Shown in pieces: positions 1 through 8,224 of a DNA stretch of 48,917 nt. Position 1 is the stretch's first letter, and each line of letters opens with the position of its first letter. Below the pieces are notes generated by a model that was given only the letters and a program-made list of their open reading frames with translations, was not told the DNA's origin and did no database searches. The stretch is taken from the NCBI GenBank assembly GCA_019637585.1, contig JAHBVL010000018.1, forward strand, positions 1-48,917, read 5' to 3'. Source of the stretch: Thermomicrobiales bacterium. Lineage in GTDB: Bacteria; Chloroflexota; Chloroflexia; Thermomicrobiales; UBA6265. Both the position numbers and the translations under genes were made by a program.

Positions 1-178
1 GGCGGCCCGGAACAGATCCAAGTTCGGTGTAGCGGCGGGGCCCGCCTCGCTCGTCCGTGGTGACGGGCAACGCAGGCGTTGCCGCTACGGCGACCCGGAA
101 CAGCTCCCCGTTTCGGTGTAGCGGCGAGGCCTGCCTCGCTCGTCTGTGGCGACAGGCAACGCAGGCGTTGCCGCTACG
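1..178. repeat. Two tandem 89-bp units carrying REP-like inverted elements (family A)
   Basis: Bases 1-89 and 90-178 are two diverged copies of one 89-bp unit. Each holds a 60-bp element (29-88 and 118-177) that begins GTAGCGGC and ends GCCGCTAC, an exact 8-bp terminal inverted repeat. Inside each element are two further hairpins: GCGAGGC-CT-GCCTCGC at 124-139 (degenerate in copy 1) and GGCAACGC-AG-GCGTTGCC at 66-83 and 155-172. A GTAG tetranucleotide next to a palindrome, present twice in opposite orientation, is the layout of REP/REPIN elements mobilised by RAYT (TnpA-REP) transposases. That is family knowledge; the assignment is inference. No gene is seen in this stretch. Confidence 0.7.
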
Positions 179-188
179 CCGAACTGGG

Positions 189-920
189 TTAGAAGTGATC
201 CAGAAGCTCGCTGAATCCGGCCAGCTGGAGAAACCGGCCCGGTCCGCCGTTCAGGTCCTGCAGCTCCAGTTCCCAGGTGCTGTGGTACGGAATGAATACG
301 GCATTGATTCCAGCGGCCAGGGCCGGATTGATGTCCGATTTCGGCGAATTGCCGATCATCCAGGTCCGCCCGCTCTCCCAGCCGCGGCCAGTCACGATTT
401 CCCGGTAGACGGCCTCATCCTTTTCCGGCACCACGATCGCATCGAGGAAATGCATGTCGATCCCGGATTTGTCGATCTTCTGTCGCTGTTCCGCGTCGCT
501 TCCCTTGGTGAACAGGACCAGTTCGTGACGATCGGCGAGCATCGGCAGCGTTTCTTCGACGCCGCGCAGAAGATCGATCTCCTGGAGCATGATCTCCTCG
601 GCGAACCCCAGAATCGTCTCGATATCCTCGTCTGAGACATGGCGTTCGCTCAGCTTCTGGTAGCAGGATTGAAGACTCCGGCCAAATGCCGCCGAACCGT
701 AGCCGTGAACGGTCAGGTTCTCAAGCTCGATCTCCTGAAGCACCAATCTCACCCGGTCGGGCGGCATCGACGAGTGATCGAGGAAATCAATGAAAGCGTC
801 GGTGGCTCGATTGAAGTAGATGTTGTTTTCCCAGAGGGTGTCGTCGGCATCGATCAGCAGATGTTGACCCTCGAGCCTGGTCAGTGATGCGATGGTTTCC
901 GTAAAGATTTGCGCGTTCAT
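189..920 (-). CDS. HAD-superfamily hydrolase
   Basis: Predicted soluble phosphatase of the haloacid dehalogenase superfamily, 243 aa. Motif I is LLIDADDTLW, with nucleophile D24 and acid/base D26. Motif II is LFTKGS, and motif III/IV is MIGNSPKSDINPA near the C-terminus, with a helical cap between them. The reading frame stays open upstream over the divergent regulator gene, but homology begins at the ATG at 920. There is no good Shine-Dalgarno there. A TAGAAT hexamer at 928-933 on the same strand could give a nearly leaderless transcript (inference). The substrate is unknown. It is transcribed divergently from the GntR gene and may share its control region. Confidence 0.85.
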   Translation of the reverse strand: MNAQIFTETIASLTRLEGQHLLIDADDTLWENNIYFNRATDAFIDFLDHSSMPPDRVRLVLQEIELENLTVHGYGSAAFGRSLQSCYQKLSERHVSDEDIETILGFAEEIMLQEIDLLRGVEETLPMLADRHELVLFTKGSDAEQRQKIDKSGIDMHFLDAIVVPEKDEAVYREIVTGRGWESGRTWMIGNSPKSDINPALAAGINAVFIPYHSTWELELQDLNGGPGRFLQLAGFSELLDHF

Positions 921-962
921 GCCGGCAATTCTAGTCTGTGAAAATCGGTGCAACAGGAGATA

Positions 963-991
963 TTGACACTGTCGCATAGTGCGAATAGAAT
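963..991 (+). promoter_or_regulatory. Sigma-70-type promoter of the gntR/importer operon
   Basis: A perfect -35 TTGACA (963-968), 17-bp spacer and -10 TAGAAT (986-991, 5 of 6 consensus) lie 35 bp upstream of the GTG start of the regulator. This is the best promoter match on the plus strand in the window and probably drives the long operon from 1026. Confidence 0.8.
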
Positions 992-993
992 CG

Positions 994-1011
994 TTGTCAG
1001 ACATCTTACAA
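994..1011. promoter_or_regulatory. Putative GntR/FadR operator
   Basis: Immediately after the -10 box lies TGTC-A-GACA (995-1003), a perfect 9-bp palindrome containing GT-N3-AC, the core of FadR-subfamily operators (TNGTNNNACNA). A wider pair TTGT...ACAA spans 994-1011. The position at the expected transcription start suits autorepression. The operator is inferred from pattern and location only. Confidence 0.5.
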
Positions 1012-1025
1012 GTGGAGTCGCATAC

Positions 1026-1820
1026 GTGGGCAAGGCATCCGTCACCAGTCCGCATCGCGGAGAAGCGCAGGCTGCGGTTATCGAACCGATACCCTCGGTG
1101 TCGCTCGTGCCCGAGGTGCAGAACCGCATTCAGCAGTACATCGCGGAGAACACGCTCCGCCCTGGCGACCGGTTGCCCTCCGAAGAATGGCTCTCCACCC
1201 AGATGGGTGTGGGGCGGCCACTCATGCGGGAAGCGCTGAGCGGACTCGAAGCAGTGGGCTTGGTCGAGACCCGTCGCGGTGTCGGCCGGTTCGTCAAGGC
1301 GTTCGACGTCGAGCAGTACCTCGGTCACTTCACCTCCGAGGTGCTCATTCGGTCGTTCAGCGAAAACGATCTGGCTGAAGCGCGCTGTCTGCTGGAGATC
1401 GCTGCGGCCGGCAGCGCGGTGGCGCAGCTCACCGACGACGACTGCAGCGAGATCGAAGCGCATCTCGACGCGATGCGACTTCACGCCCAACAAGGGGTGA
1501 GGGACTCCGAGAGCGATATCGGTATGCATCGGGTCATCATGCGGCGAGCCGACAACCGGGTGCTGGCGGCGCTCCTCGATGCGGTCTACACCCTGGCCAC
1601 CGCCCATACGGTGGAGGACAAGCACACTCAGGCGATGCGCGATCAGGATCTTGCCGAACACGAGGTCATTGGGCAGGCGGCGATCCGGCGGGACGGCAGA
1701 GCAACGCAACAGGCGCTGATTGCGCATTTCGAGACCACGGCATCACGCCTCGGGTTTCGCCCTCTGTGGCGGGACCTCTATGGAAAGGAGAAGGATGTCA
1801 GCCGATCCGCCGCCACCTGA
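1026..1820 (+). CDS. GntR-family regulator, FadR subfamily (FCD domain)
   Basis: Transcriptional regulator of 264 aa. The N-terminal winged helix (about residues 27-98) has the typical LRPGDRLPSEEWLSTQMGVG and VETRRGVGRFV segments. The C-terminal helical FCD ligand domain (about 110-235) carries the D/H residues that often bind a metal or carboxylate effector (ESDIGMHR, EHEVIGQ, AHFETT). I chose the GTG at 1026 over the TTG-initiated longer frame at 948 because a GGAG lies 8 nt upstream and the promoter overlaps the longer frame. It is the first gene of the operon, so it probably senses the imported compound or a breakdown product. FadR-type regulators with FCD domains usually respond to organic acids (family knowledge). 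Confidence 0.9.
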   Translation: MGKASVTSPHRGEAQAAVIEPIPSVSLVPEVQNRIQQYIAENTLRPGDRLPSEEWLSTQMGVGRPLMREALSGLEAVGLVETRRGVGRFVKAFDVEQYLGHFTSEVLIRSFSENDLAEARCLLEIAAAGSAVAQLTDDDCSEIEAHLDAMRLHAQQGVRDSESDIGMHRVIMRRADNRVLAALLDAVYTLATAHTVEDKHTQAMRDQDLAEHEVIGQAAIRRDGRATQQALIAHFETTASRLGFRPLWRDLYGKEKDVSRSAAT

Positions 1821-1892
1821 TCGTGCGGCGTCGTTTCTCATTGGTTTGGCTCCTGGATGGCCATGGAGATTGGTCGAAAACGAGGAGGACAT

Positions 1893-3572
1893 ATGGACAC
1901 GAAACGGTTTGGAATCGACACATTGCTCGCCGGCGCGGCGTCAGGAGAACTGTCGCGACGCGACATCCTGAAGGCGTCGATGGCGCTCGGAATGGGTTCG
2001 GCCTTTGGCATCGCGCTGGCCAATGCCCAGGGAGCCAGTGCTCAGGATGGCATGACCCTGACATTCGACGCCGGCGCGACCCAGGGTGGCGGTGGCCGCC
2101 CGAATGCCGAGCACATTGCCTACAGCTTCATCATCAATGGCGGCAGCCAGTTCGAGATCAACCGGATGGTCGATGCCCGCCTGGTGACGCTCAGCGCCGA
2201 CCTGCAGGAATTCGTTGGCGACCTGGCCGAGAGCTGGGAAGTGGTGGATAACGTCTACACATTCAACCTGCGCCAGAACGCCGTGTGGCATGACGGCACG
2301 CCGGTAACCGCCAAAGATGTTGTCTTCACCATCAATCTGCTGACCGATCCTGCCACCACGAGCCGCTGGGGATCGTCGTTCCGCAATGTCGCCGGCTATG
2401 CCGAGGCCCAGGAAGCGGAAACACCAACGTCGCTGACTGGCGTGACCGCGCCAGACGACTACACCGTCCAGATCGAGCTGGCCAACCCGGACTCGGGGAT
2501 GCTCTCCGGGTTCATCTTCATCAATATCCTGCCGGAGCACGTTCTGGGGACCGCCGATCGGGCGACGATCACCGAGCTCCCCTACTGGACGACCAACGAG
2601 CGCATTGGCGCCGGACCGTTCAAGTTCGTCCAGCTGGTCGAAGGCGAGCGTGTCGAGCTGGTCGCGCACGAGGAGTACCATCACGGCGCTCCAGCGATCA
2701 AGAATCTCAACCTCCTCTTCTTCTCCAGCGCCGAAACGTCGCTTGCGGCGTTGCAGGCGGGCGAGAACATGGCCGCTCCGATGTCGGTCAACGAGCTCGA
2801 GTTGGTGCAGGGGATCGACGGCGCGGAGGTCATCGACTTCCCGGCCGGCGTCGGCGTGATCTTCTTCAACGCTCTTCAGCCGGAGCTGAACGACAAACGG
2901 GTTCGCCAGGCGATCGCCTACGCCATCGACAAGAAGACGATCTGCGAAACCCTCTTCCAGGGATACGCCGATCCGGTGTCGACCGAGATTCCTTACGTCG
3001 AGTGGGCGCAGCCGGATGACGCCAATCCCTACGACTACGATCCCGAGCAGGCGAAGGCCTTGCTCGAGGAAGCTGGCTTCACCGGCGAGCGAACCCTCGG
3101 CCTCTGGTACTACTACACCGATCCGGTCACCGCGAATGTGATGGAAGCGATGCAGCAGTACCTGGCCGCGGTCGGCATCAACACCGAGCTGAAGTTCGAC
3201 GATGGCAGCGGTGTCCGCACCCAGGAGATCGCCGACAAGACGTGGGACATGACCTACGGATCGTTCGGCGCGCAGCCTTCGCCGGCGAACCTGACCGCGG
3301 TTTGGGGACCTCCGGGCGAAGTGACGTACGGCTGGCTAAACGACGACTTCAACGCCGAGATGGATGCCGCCCTGGCGACCTACGAGCGGGAAGAGCAGGC
3401 CGTCCACTATCAGAACGCGATTCGGATCCTCAACGAAGAGTCGCCATCGGTCTGGCTTTTCGACCGAAAGAACCTGATCGCGCTCAATTCGGCGAAACTG
3501 CAGAACTCGGTTTGGGGACCTGGGCACATCTACTGGATGAACCGGGCCAACGAATGGACCGTTGCCGAGTAG
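1893..3572 (+). CDS. ABC importer substrate-binding protein, peptide/nickel family 5 (copy 1)
   Basis: Extracytoplasmic solute receptor of 559 aa (SBP_bac_5, DppA/OppA type). The N-terminus has a twin-arginine leader (LSRRDILKA followed by a hydrophobic stretch to ANAQGASAQ), so export in folded form through Tat is likely. The mature part shows the family landmarks WHDGTPVTAKDVVFTI, GAGPFKF, RVRQAIAYAID and a C-terminal SPSVWLFDRK-like segment. The ATG at 1893 follows AGGAGG directly; the in-frame ATG at 1857 lacks a site. It is followed after 109 nt by its two permeases. No ATPase subunit is nearby. The ligand could be a peptide, an acylated amino acid or an oligosaccharide, since this family is broad. 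Confidence 0.92.
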   Translation: MDTKRFGIDTLLAGAASGELSRRDILKASMALGMGSAFGIALANAQGASAQDGMTLTFDAGATQGGGGRPNAEHIAYSFIINGGSQFEINRMVDARLVTLSADLQEFVGDLAESWEVVDNVYTFNLRQNAVWHDGTPVTAKDVVFTINLLTDPATTSRWGSSFRNVAGYAEAQEAETPTSLTGVTAPDDYTVQIELANPDSGMLSGFIFINILPEHVLGTADRATITELPYWTTNERIGAGPFKFVQLVEGERVELVAHEEYHHGAPAIKNLNLLFFSSAETSLAALQAGENMAAPMSVNELELVQGIDGAEVIDFPAGVGVIFFNALQPELNDKRVRQAIAYAIDKKTICETLFQGYADPVSTEIPYVEWAQPDDANPYDYDPEQAKALLEEAGFTGERTLGLWYYYTDPVTANVMEAMQQYLAAVGINTELKFDDGSGVRTQEIADKTWDMTYGSFGAQPSPANLTAVWGPPGEVTYGWLNDDFNAEMDAALATYEREEQAVHYQNAIRILNEESPSVWLFDRKNLIALNSAKLQNSVWGPGHIYWMNRANEWTVAE

Positions 3573-3593
3573 CCGGCGCGACGATGTTGCGTC

Positions 3594-3620
3594 GAGGAGG
3601 AGGGCACTGCCCTCCTCCTC
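3594..3620. other. Stem-loop 1 between binding protein and permease
   Basis: GAGGAGGAGGGC-ACT-GCCCTCCTCCTC is a perfect 12-bp stem with a 3-nt loop, 21 nt after the binding-protein stop. It has no U-tract, so it looks more like an mRNA 3'-end stabiliser or partial attenuator than an intrinsic terminator. Confidence 0.75.
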
Positions 3621-3640
3621 CCGTCGCCTCCGGCGTTCCT

Positions 3641-3665
3641 GGCCGTCAGATCGAGTCTGACGGCC
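3641..3665. other. Stem-loop 2 between binding protein and permease
   Basis: GGCCGTCAGA-TCGAG-TCTGACGGCC is a perfect 10-bp stem with a 5-nt loop, ending 16 nt before the permease start. With stem-loop 1 it separates the highly expressed type of gene (binding protein) from its permeases. Confidence 0.75.
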
Positions 3666-3681
3666 AGCAAGGTTGCATGGT

Positions 3682-4638
3682 GTGACTCACTATCTCGTCC
3701 GTCGCCTGCTGCACGCGATCACGATTCTGATCGGCATCAGCGTGCTGGTTTTCATTTTCGTGGAGGTGGCGCCCGGAGACGCCATCGATTCGATGCTGCC
3801 TCCGGAATCGATGCCAACGCCCGAAGCCAAGGAAGCGATGCGGGAGCGCCTGGGTCTCAACGATCCGGCGCCGGTTCGTTATGTCCGCTGGCTCGGCCGG
3901 GCCGTACAAGGCGACCTCGGCTATTCCCTCACCTCCCGGAAACCGGTTACCGACATCATCATGGTCCGGCTGCCGAAAACCCTTCAGCTGGTGGGCACCG
4001 CGATGGTGATCTCGGTGATCGTCGGCGTTTCGACCGGCATCATTTCGGCTATTCGTCAATATTCGTGGATCGATTATCTGGCAACGTTTCTCTCTTTTTT
4101 CTGGTTGTCCATTCCCGGTTTTTTCCTCGGTTTGATGATGATCTATCTCTTTGCCGTCAAGTTGGGATGGTTCCCGGTGTTTGGCGCATCGACCGCCGGC
4201 GCCTCCAATCCGATCCTCGATCGTCTCCACCACCTCGTTTTGCCCGCGACCGTGCTGGGGCTGGAGCTGGCGGCCGCTCTGACGCGCTACACGCGAGCGA
4301 GCCTCCTGGAAGTGCTCAAAGCCGACTACATGCGCACCGCCCGAGCCAAGGGGTTGCGCGAGCGGCTGGTCATCGTCAGGCATGGACTAAAAAACGCGCT
4401 GATCCCCATCATCACGGTCATCGCCTTCCGGATGCCCTATCTGATCAGCGGCGCGGTTGTGATCGAGACGGTTTTCCAATGGCCGGGTCTCGGTTTGTTG
4501 ACCCTCAACGCTGCCAACCAGAAGGATTACCCGGTTGTGCTTGCGCTGGCGCTGGCGGTCACCCTCATCGTCGTGATCAGCAGCTTCCTGGCGGATGTGG
4601 CGTATAGCATCGTCGATCCAAGGATTCGGTTGGGATGA
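3682..4638 (+). CDS. ABC importer permease, DppB type (copy 1)
   Basis: Inner-membrane permease of 318 aa (BPD_transp_1). It has an N-terminal helix YLVRRLLHAITILIGISVLV, the family sequence GDAIDSMLPPE, about six transmembrane segments and the cytoplasmic EAA loop RTARAKGLRERLVIVRHGLK that docks the ATPase. I placed the start at GTG 3682, with AAGG 9 nt upstream, rather than the TTG at 3673; this also gives exactly the 318-aa length of the second copy. Its stop overlaps the next start (ATGA), so translation is coupled. The cognate ATPase is not encoded here. Confidence 0.9.
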   Translation: MTHYLVRRLLHAITILIGISVLVFIFVEVAPGDAIDSMLPPESMPTPEAKEAMRERLGLNDPAPVRYVRWLGRAVQGDLGYSLTSRKPVTDIIMVRLPKTLQLVGTAMVISVIVGVSTGIISAIRQYSWIDYLATFLSFFWLSIPGFFLGLMMIYLFAVKLGWFPVFGASTAGASNPILDRLHHLVLPATVLGLELAAALTRYTRASLLEVLKADYMRTARAKGLRERLVIVRHGLKNALIPIITVIAFRMPYLISGAVVIETVFQWPGLGLLTLNAANQKDYPVVLALALAVTLIVVISSFLADVAYSIVDPRIRLG

Positions 4639-5537
4639 GCGCCATCGCCGCCACTTCGACCGGACCTGTGGATTCCGCCACACTGACCCGCGTCCGCACG
4701 CGACCCGGATTCTGGACCCGATTGTCGCGACACAGAGTCGCGCTGATCAGTCTGATCTTCCTCGTTTTCATGGGTCTGGCGGCACTGCTGACGCCATATG
4801 TTTCTCCCTACGACCCCTACGCCATGAGTCTCGGCGATGGCGGACAGACGCCCAGCCTCCAACATCCCCTGGGCACCGACAAGCTGGGACGGGACAACCT
4901 GACCCGGGTCTTCACCGGCGGCAGGGTGTCGATCGCCGTCGCGCTCTGCGCTGTCGCGATCAGCTCATCGCTAGGCACCGTGCTCGGGCTGATGGCAGGG
5001 TTTCGGGGCGGCTGGATCGACGCGATCATCATGCGTTTGACCGACATCTTCATGGCGTTTCCGCTTTTCGTTCTCCTGATCGTGCTGGTTTCGATACTCG
5101 GGTCGAGCGCCAAGAACGTCGTGCTGATTCTGGGATTCTTCAGCTGGATGGGGACGGCGCGCCTGGTGCGGGGGCAAGTGCTCGCCGTCATGAACGAACC
5201 CTATATCGAAGCTGCGACGTCGACCGGCGCCAAAGCCGATCAGCTGCTCCTCAGACACGTTCTGCCAAACAGCTTCGTGCCGATCGTCGTGGCGAGCACC
5301 CTTGGGGTGGCGAACGCCATGCTCTCGGAAGCGGCGTTGTCCTTCCTCGGTCTGGGGATTCAACCCCCGACTCCCTCCTGGGGCAACATGCTCAACACTG
5401 CCCAGTCGCTGCAGGTATTGGTCAATGAACCGTGGGTCTGGATAGGTCCGGGCGCGGCGATTGCCTGCACGGTGCTGGCCATCAATTTTCTTGGAGATGG
5501 ATTGCGCGACGCGCTCGATCCCCATTTGCAGCGGTAG
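4635..5537 (+). CDS. ABC importer permease, DppC type (copy 1)
   Basis: Second permease subunit, 300 aa. An N-terminal cytoplasmic arm is followed by a first helix (VALISLIFLVFMGLAALLTP), then HPLGTDKLGRDNLTRVFTGG, the conserved periplasmic/cytoplasmic landmark of DppC proteins, and five more helices. The EAA loop is EAATSTGAKADQLLLRHVLP. It ends FLGDGLRDALDPHLQR, typical for the family. It overlaps the DppB-type gene by 4 nt and precedes the deacylase gene by 21 nt, so all are one transcript. Confidence 0.92.
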   Translation: MSAIAATSTGPVDSATLTRVRTRPGFWTRLSRHRVALISLIFLVFMGLAALLTPYVSPYDPYAMSLGDGGQTPSLQHPLGTDKLGRDNLTRVFTGGRVSIAVALCAVAISSSLGTVLGLMAGFRGGWIDAIIMRLTDIFMAFPLFVLLIVLVSILGSSAKNVVLILGFFSWMGTARLVRGQVLAVMNEPYIEAATSTGAKADQLLLRHVLPNSFVPIVVASTLGVANAMLSEAALSFLGLGIQPPTPSWGNMLNTAQSLQVLVNEPWVWIGPGAAIACTVLAINFLGDGLRDALDPHLQR

Positions 5538-5558
5538 CACGCCCGAGGAGCCACGGTA

Positions 5559-7139
5559 TTGTTCGACACAGTGATCACCGGGGGAACGATCATCGATGGA
5601 ACGGGACGCAGACCCGCATTCCGGGCCGATCTTGCCGTCACCGAGGGCAAGATTTCGGCGATCGGCGCGTTCGAGAGCGACGCTGCCCGTGAGACGATCG
5701 ATGCAACCGGTCTGACGATCGCCCCCGGGCTCATCGACGTGCATATTCACTCCGAGATCGCGCTCCTTCTTGCCGGAAACCCGGTTGGCAGATATGGGGC
5801 GCTTCGGCAAGGCGTCACGACGCAGCTCCTGGCGCCCGACGGGTTCGGCTGGGCGCATCTTGACGACCAGCAGCGGTCGGAAATGTGGCAGTACACCGAG
5901 TTCTCGACCGGCAAAGCAGATCTCGGACCGCCCTGGCCGGGAGCGGCGGACTACCTGTCCCTCTTCCCGGGCAATACGCCGGCGAATGTCGTTCCCCAGG
6001 TTCCCCACCTCCCCATCCGCCAGGCCGTGATGGGATGGGAGAGTCGGGAGGCGACCGATCGGGAGGTCGCCCGGATGGGCGAGCTGGTGGCCGAATGGCT
6101 CGATGCCGGCGCCGTGGCCTTCAACACAGGGCTCGACTATCAGCCTGTCGCCTACGCCAGCACGGAAGAGCTCATCGCGCTGAGCAGGGTCGCCACGGAA
6201 GCGGGCGCCATCTATGCCGCCCACATTCGATACGGCATCCTGGGACGGGAAGAAGCGTGGCGGGAGACATTCCGCATCTCCCAGGAAGCGGGCATTCCCA
6301 TTCACTTTTCGCACGAGAACGTCGATGGCATCACCGGTCCGTTGCTCGATGAAGCCGCCGGCAGGATCGATGTCACCTTCGAGTCGTACAACTACGCGGC
6401 GGGCTGCACCCATCTCGCCCAGATGATGCCGACCTGGGCCCAGGCCGGAGGACCGGATGCTGTTATCGAGCGACTGCAGGACACCGCGATCCGGGCCGAG
6501 CTGACCGCATACCTGGAAGACCGGCTGACGGTGAGCGATCAACGGCCGGCCAAACTGGTCATCGCCGCGAACCAGAGTGGCCGGGATATCGGGCGTTCGC
6601 TGGCGGATGTCGCGTCCGAGCGCTCCCAGCCGATCGGGGAAGCGGCGATCGAGATGATGATCGAGGAGCATCCCTACGCCCTGATGGTGTTTCACCGCCG
6701 GATGAGCGATGAGGAAAACCGGGAGCGTGTGCGGGCCACGATCAGTCATCCGGCGATGATGGTCGCCAGCGACGGCATCTACCACGGCACGTTCAGCCAT
6801 CCGCGCTCTTATGGGTGCTTTGCCCAGGCCATCCGCCTCGGCGTGCGGGAGCTTGGCGCCGTTTCACTCGAGGAAGCCGTGCACAAGATGACCGGCAAAC
6901 CGGCAACGCGGTTCAAGGTGGCCAATCGCGGATTCTGCAAAGAGGGATACGCCGCCGATCTCGTCATCTTCGACGCCGCTACGATCGCCGATGGCTCCAC
7001 CTGGGAAGCGCCGTTAGCCCCGCCAACCGGAATCGCGCGGGTGATGGTCAATGGCGAGTGGGTGGTCGTCGACAACGAGCCGACCGGCAGACTGCCCGGG
7101 CAGGTACTGCGCCGCCAGGACTGGACGCCGCCCGCATGA
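5559..7139 (+). CDS. N-acyl-D-amino-acid deacylase-like amidohydrolase
   Basis: Cytosolic metal-dependent hydrolase, 526 aa, of the D-aminoacylase branch of the amidohydrolase superfamily (removal of N-acyl groups or related amide cleavage). Visible metal-site residues are H62 and H64 (DVHIHSE), H222 (AAHIRYG), H252 (FSHENV) and catalytic D405 (ASDGIYH). In D-aminoacylases a bridging cysteine follows GVTT (GNCG); here the aligned residue is D94 (GVTTQLLAPDGF). The enzyme is therefore divergent and may have another substrate or metal preference. The TTG start is supported by GAGGAG 8 nt upstream. It is coupled to the next gene (ATGA overlap). Its place behind an importer suggests that it acts on the imported compound. 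Confidence 0.82.
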   Translation: MFDTVITGGTIIDGTGRRPAFRADLAVTEGKISAIGAFESDAARETIDATGLTIAPGLIDVHIHSEIALLLAGNPVGRYGALRQGVTTQLLAPDGFGWAHLDDQQRSEMWQYTEFSTGKADLGPPWPGAADYLSLFPGNTPANVVPQVPHLPIRQAVMGWESREATDREVARMGELVAEWLDAGAVAFNTGLDYQPVAYASTEELIALSRVATEAGAIYAAHIRYGILGREEAWRETFRISQEAGIPIHFSHENVDGITGPLLDEAAGRIDVTFESYNYAAGCTHLAQMMPTWAQAGGPDAVIERLQDTAIRAELTAYLEDRLTVSDQRPAKLVIAANQSGRDIGRSLADVASERSQPIGEAAIEMMIEEHPYALMVFHRRMSDEENRERVRATISHPAMMVASDGIYHGTFSHPRSYGCFAQAIRLGVRELGAVSLEEAVHKMTGKPATRFKVANRGFCKEGYAADLVIFDAATIADGSTWEAPLAPPTGIARVMVNGEWVVVDNEPTGRLPGQVLRRQDWTPPA

Positions 7140-8224
7140 CCCCACTGAGGACCGTGATTGTCGGTCTCAATCACTATCACGTCACGGGTTGGGTCGAATC
7201 GCTGGCGGGATTTCCGGATCAGATCGAGATCGTCGGTCGCTACGATGCCGATCCGGCTCGAAGCGATCGGGATGCACCCGATTTCAGCGATCCGAATCTC
7301 TCCCAATCGTTCCCCGCATGGATGAGCGCGGTTCCTTTTTTCTCCGATCTCGACGCTTTCGTCGATTCGACCGCTCCCGACCTCGCGCTCCTCACATTGC
7401 CGAACGTGCAGACTCCGGCCGCGATTCGCACCCTGGCCGGCGCCGGGGCGCATCTGCTCGTCGACAAACCGGGCGGCGCCGGTGCGCTTGACGCCGCGCC
7501 GGCGCGTGATGCCGTGCATCGCTCCGGTGTGAAAGCAGCGGTCGCCTTCACGCGCAGGTATGGACCCCCCTGGCAACAGGCGGCTGTCGCGATCAGATCG
7601 GGGCGGCTCGGACGTCTGCTTACAGTGGAAGCGCTCTTCACGACCTCCTCCGTCTTCGTTCGCGATCCGGCCAACCACATTTTCAATCGATCGTTGATGG
7701 GCGGCGGCATCCTGAGCTGGCTCGGGGTCCACGATGTCGACCTGATCCACTGGCTGACGGGCGAACGGATCGACCTGCTGCAGGCGATGACCGCCATGAC
7801 CAACGACGCTGGCATCGATGTCGAGGACACGGTCTCTGTGTCGTTCAAGATGGCCTCCGGCGCGCTGGGAACGATGCACTTCGCTTATGCGTTGCCCCGG
7901 CCGGGTGGCGAAGGATACGTCGCTCTGCGCGGATCGGACGCGTCGGTGCGTGTCGATGCCAGCGGAACCACGACCTGGATTGGCGCAGGCTCACCCGGTG
8001 ATCCGCTGTTGACGGAACAGACCACATTCGACTCGATTCGTTTGCCTGGGTATGGCTCAGCGGGTCACGCCATCATCGCCGACCTGCGCGGGGCTATCGG
8101 CTCAGACCGGCAGCCCCTGGCGACGATGGATGACGCCGTCGCCGCCCTTCAGGTGATCGACGCGGTCTACGAATCGGCAATCGATGGCCGCCGGGTGCGC
8201 GTCGGAGGAACTGACGGTGCGTGA
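7136..8224 (+). CDS. Gfo/Idh/MocA-family oxidoreductase (1)
   Basis: NAD(P)-dependent dehydrogenase of 362 aa. It has an N-terminal Rossmann fold (TVIVGLNHYH, then LLVDKPGG with K111 of the E/D-K-P motif) and a C-terminal beta-sandwich domain with GVHDVDLIHWLTGE, where the His/Asp are the usual substrate-site residues. Family members oxidise or epimerise sugars, inositols and sugar acids, or hydrolyse glycosides through a transient oxidation. The start ATG overlaps the deacylase stop. It is a close paralogue in layout of the minus-strand gene at 19981-21057 (same length class, same VVG-L-x-HYH start, same DKPG position), so the two probably act on related compounds. Confidence 0.88.
   Translation: MTPLRTVIVGLNHYHVTGWVESLAGFPDQIEIVGRYDADPARSDRDAPDFSDPNLSQSFPAWMSAVPFFSDLDAFVDSTAPDLALLTLPNVQTPAAIRTLAGAGAHLLVDKPGGAGALDAAPARDAVHRSGVKAAVAFTRRYGPPWQQAAVAIRSGRLGRLLTVEALFTTSSVFVRDPANHIFNRSLMGGGILSWLGVHDVDLIHWLTGERIDLLQAMTAMTNDAGIDVEDTVSVSFKMASGALGTMHFAYALPRPGGEGYVALRGSDASVRVDASGTTTWIGAGSPGDPLLTEQTTFDSIRLPGYGSAGHAIIADLRGAIGSDRQPLATMDDAVAALQVIDAVYESAIDGRRVRVGGTDGA

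Noticed and set aside
921-1727. N-terminal extension of the HAD gene across the divergent gntR gene
   Set aside because: The frame is open but antisense to a clear GntR protein; HAD homology begins at the ATG at 920.
4971-6800. 609-codon minus-strand frame
   Set aside because: It is antisense to the DppC-type permease and deacylase genes, has Arg/Gly/His/Asp-rich composition without motifs, and is the usual mirror frame of high-GC coding DNA.
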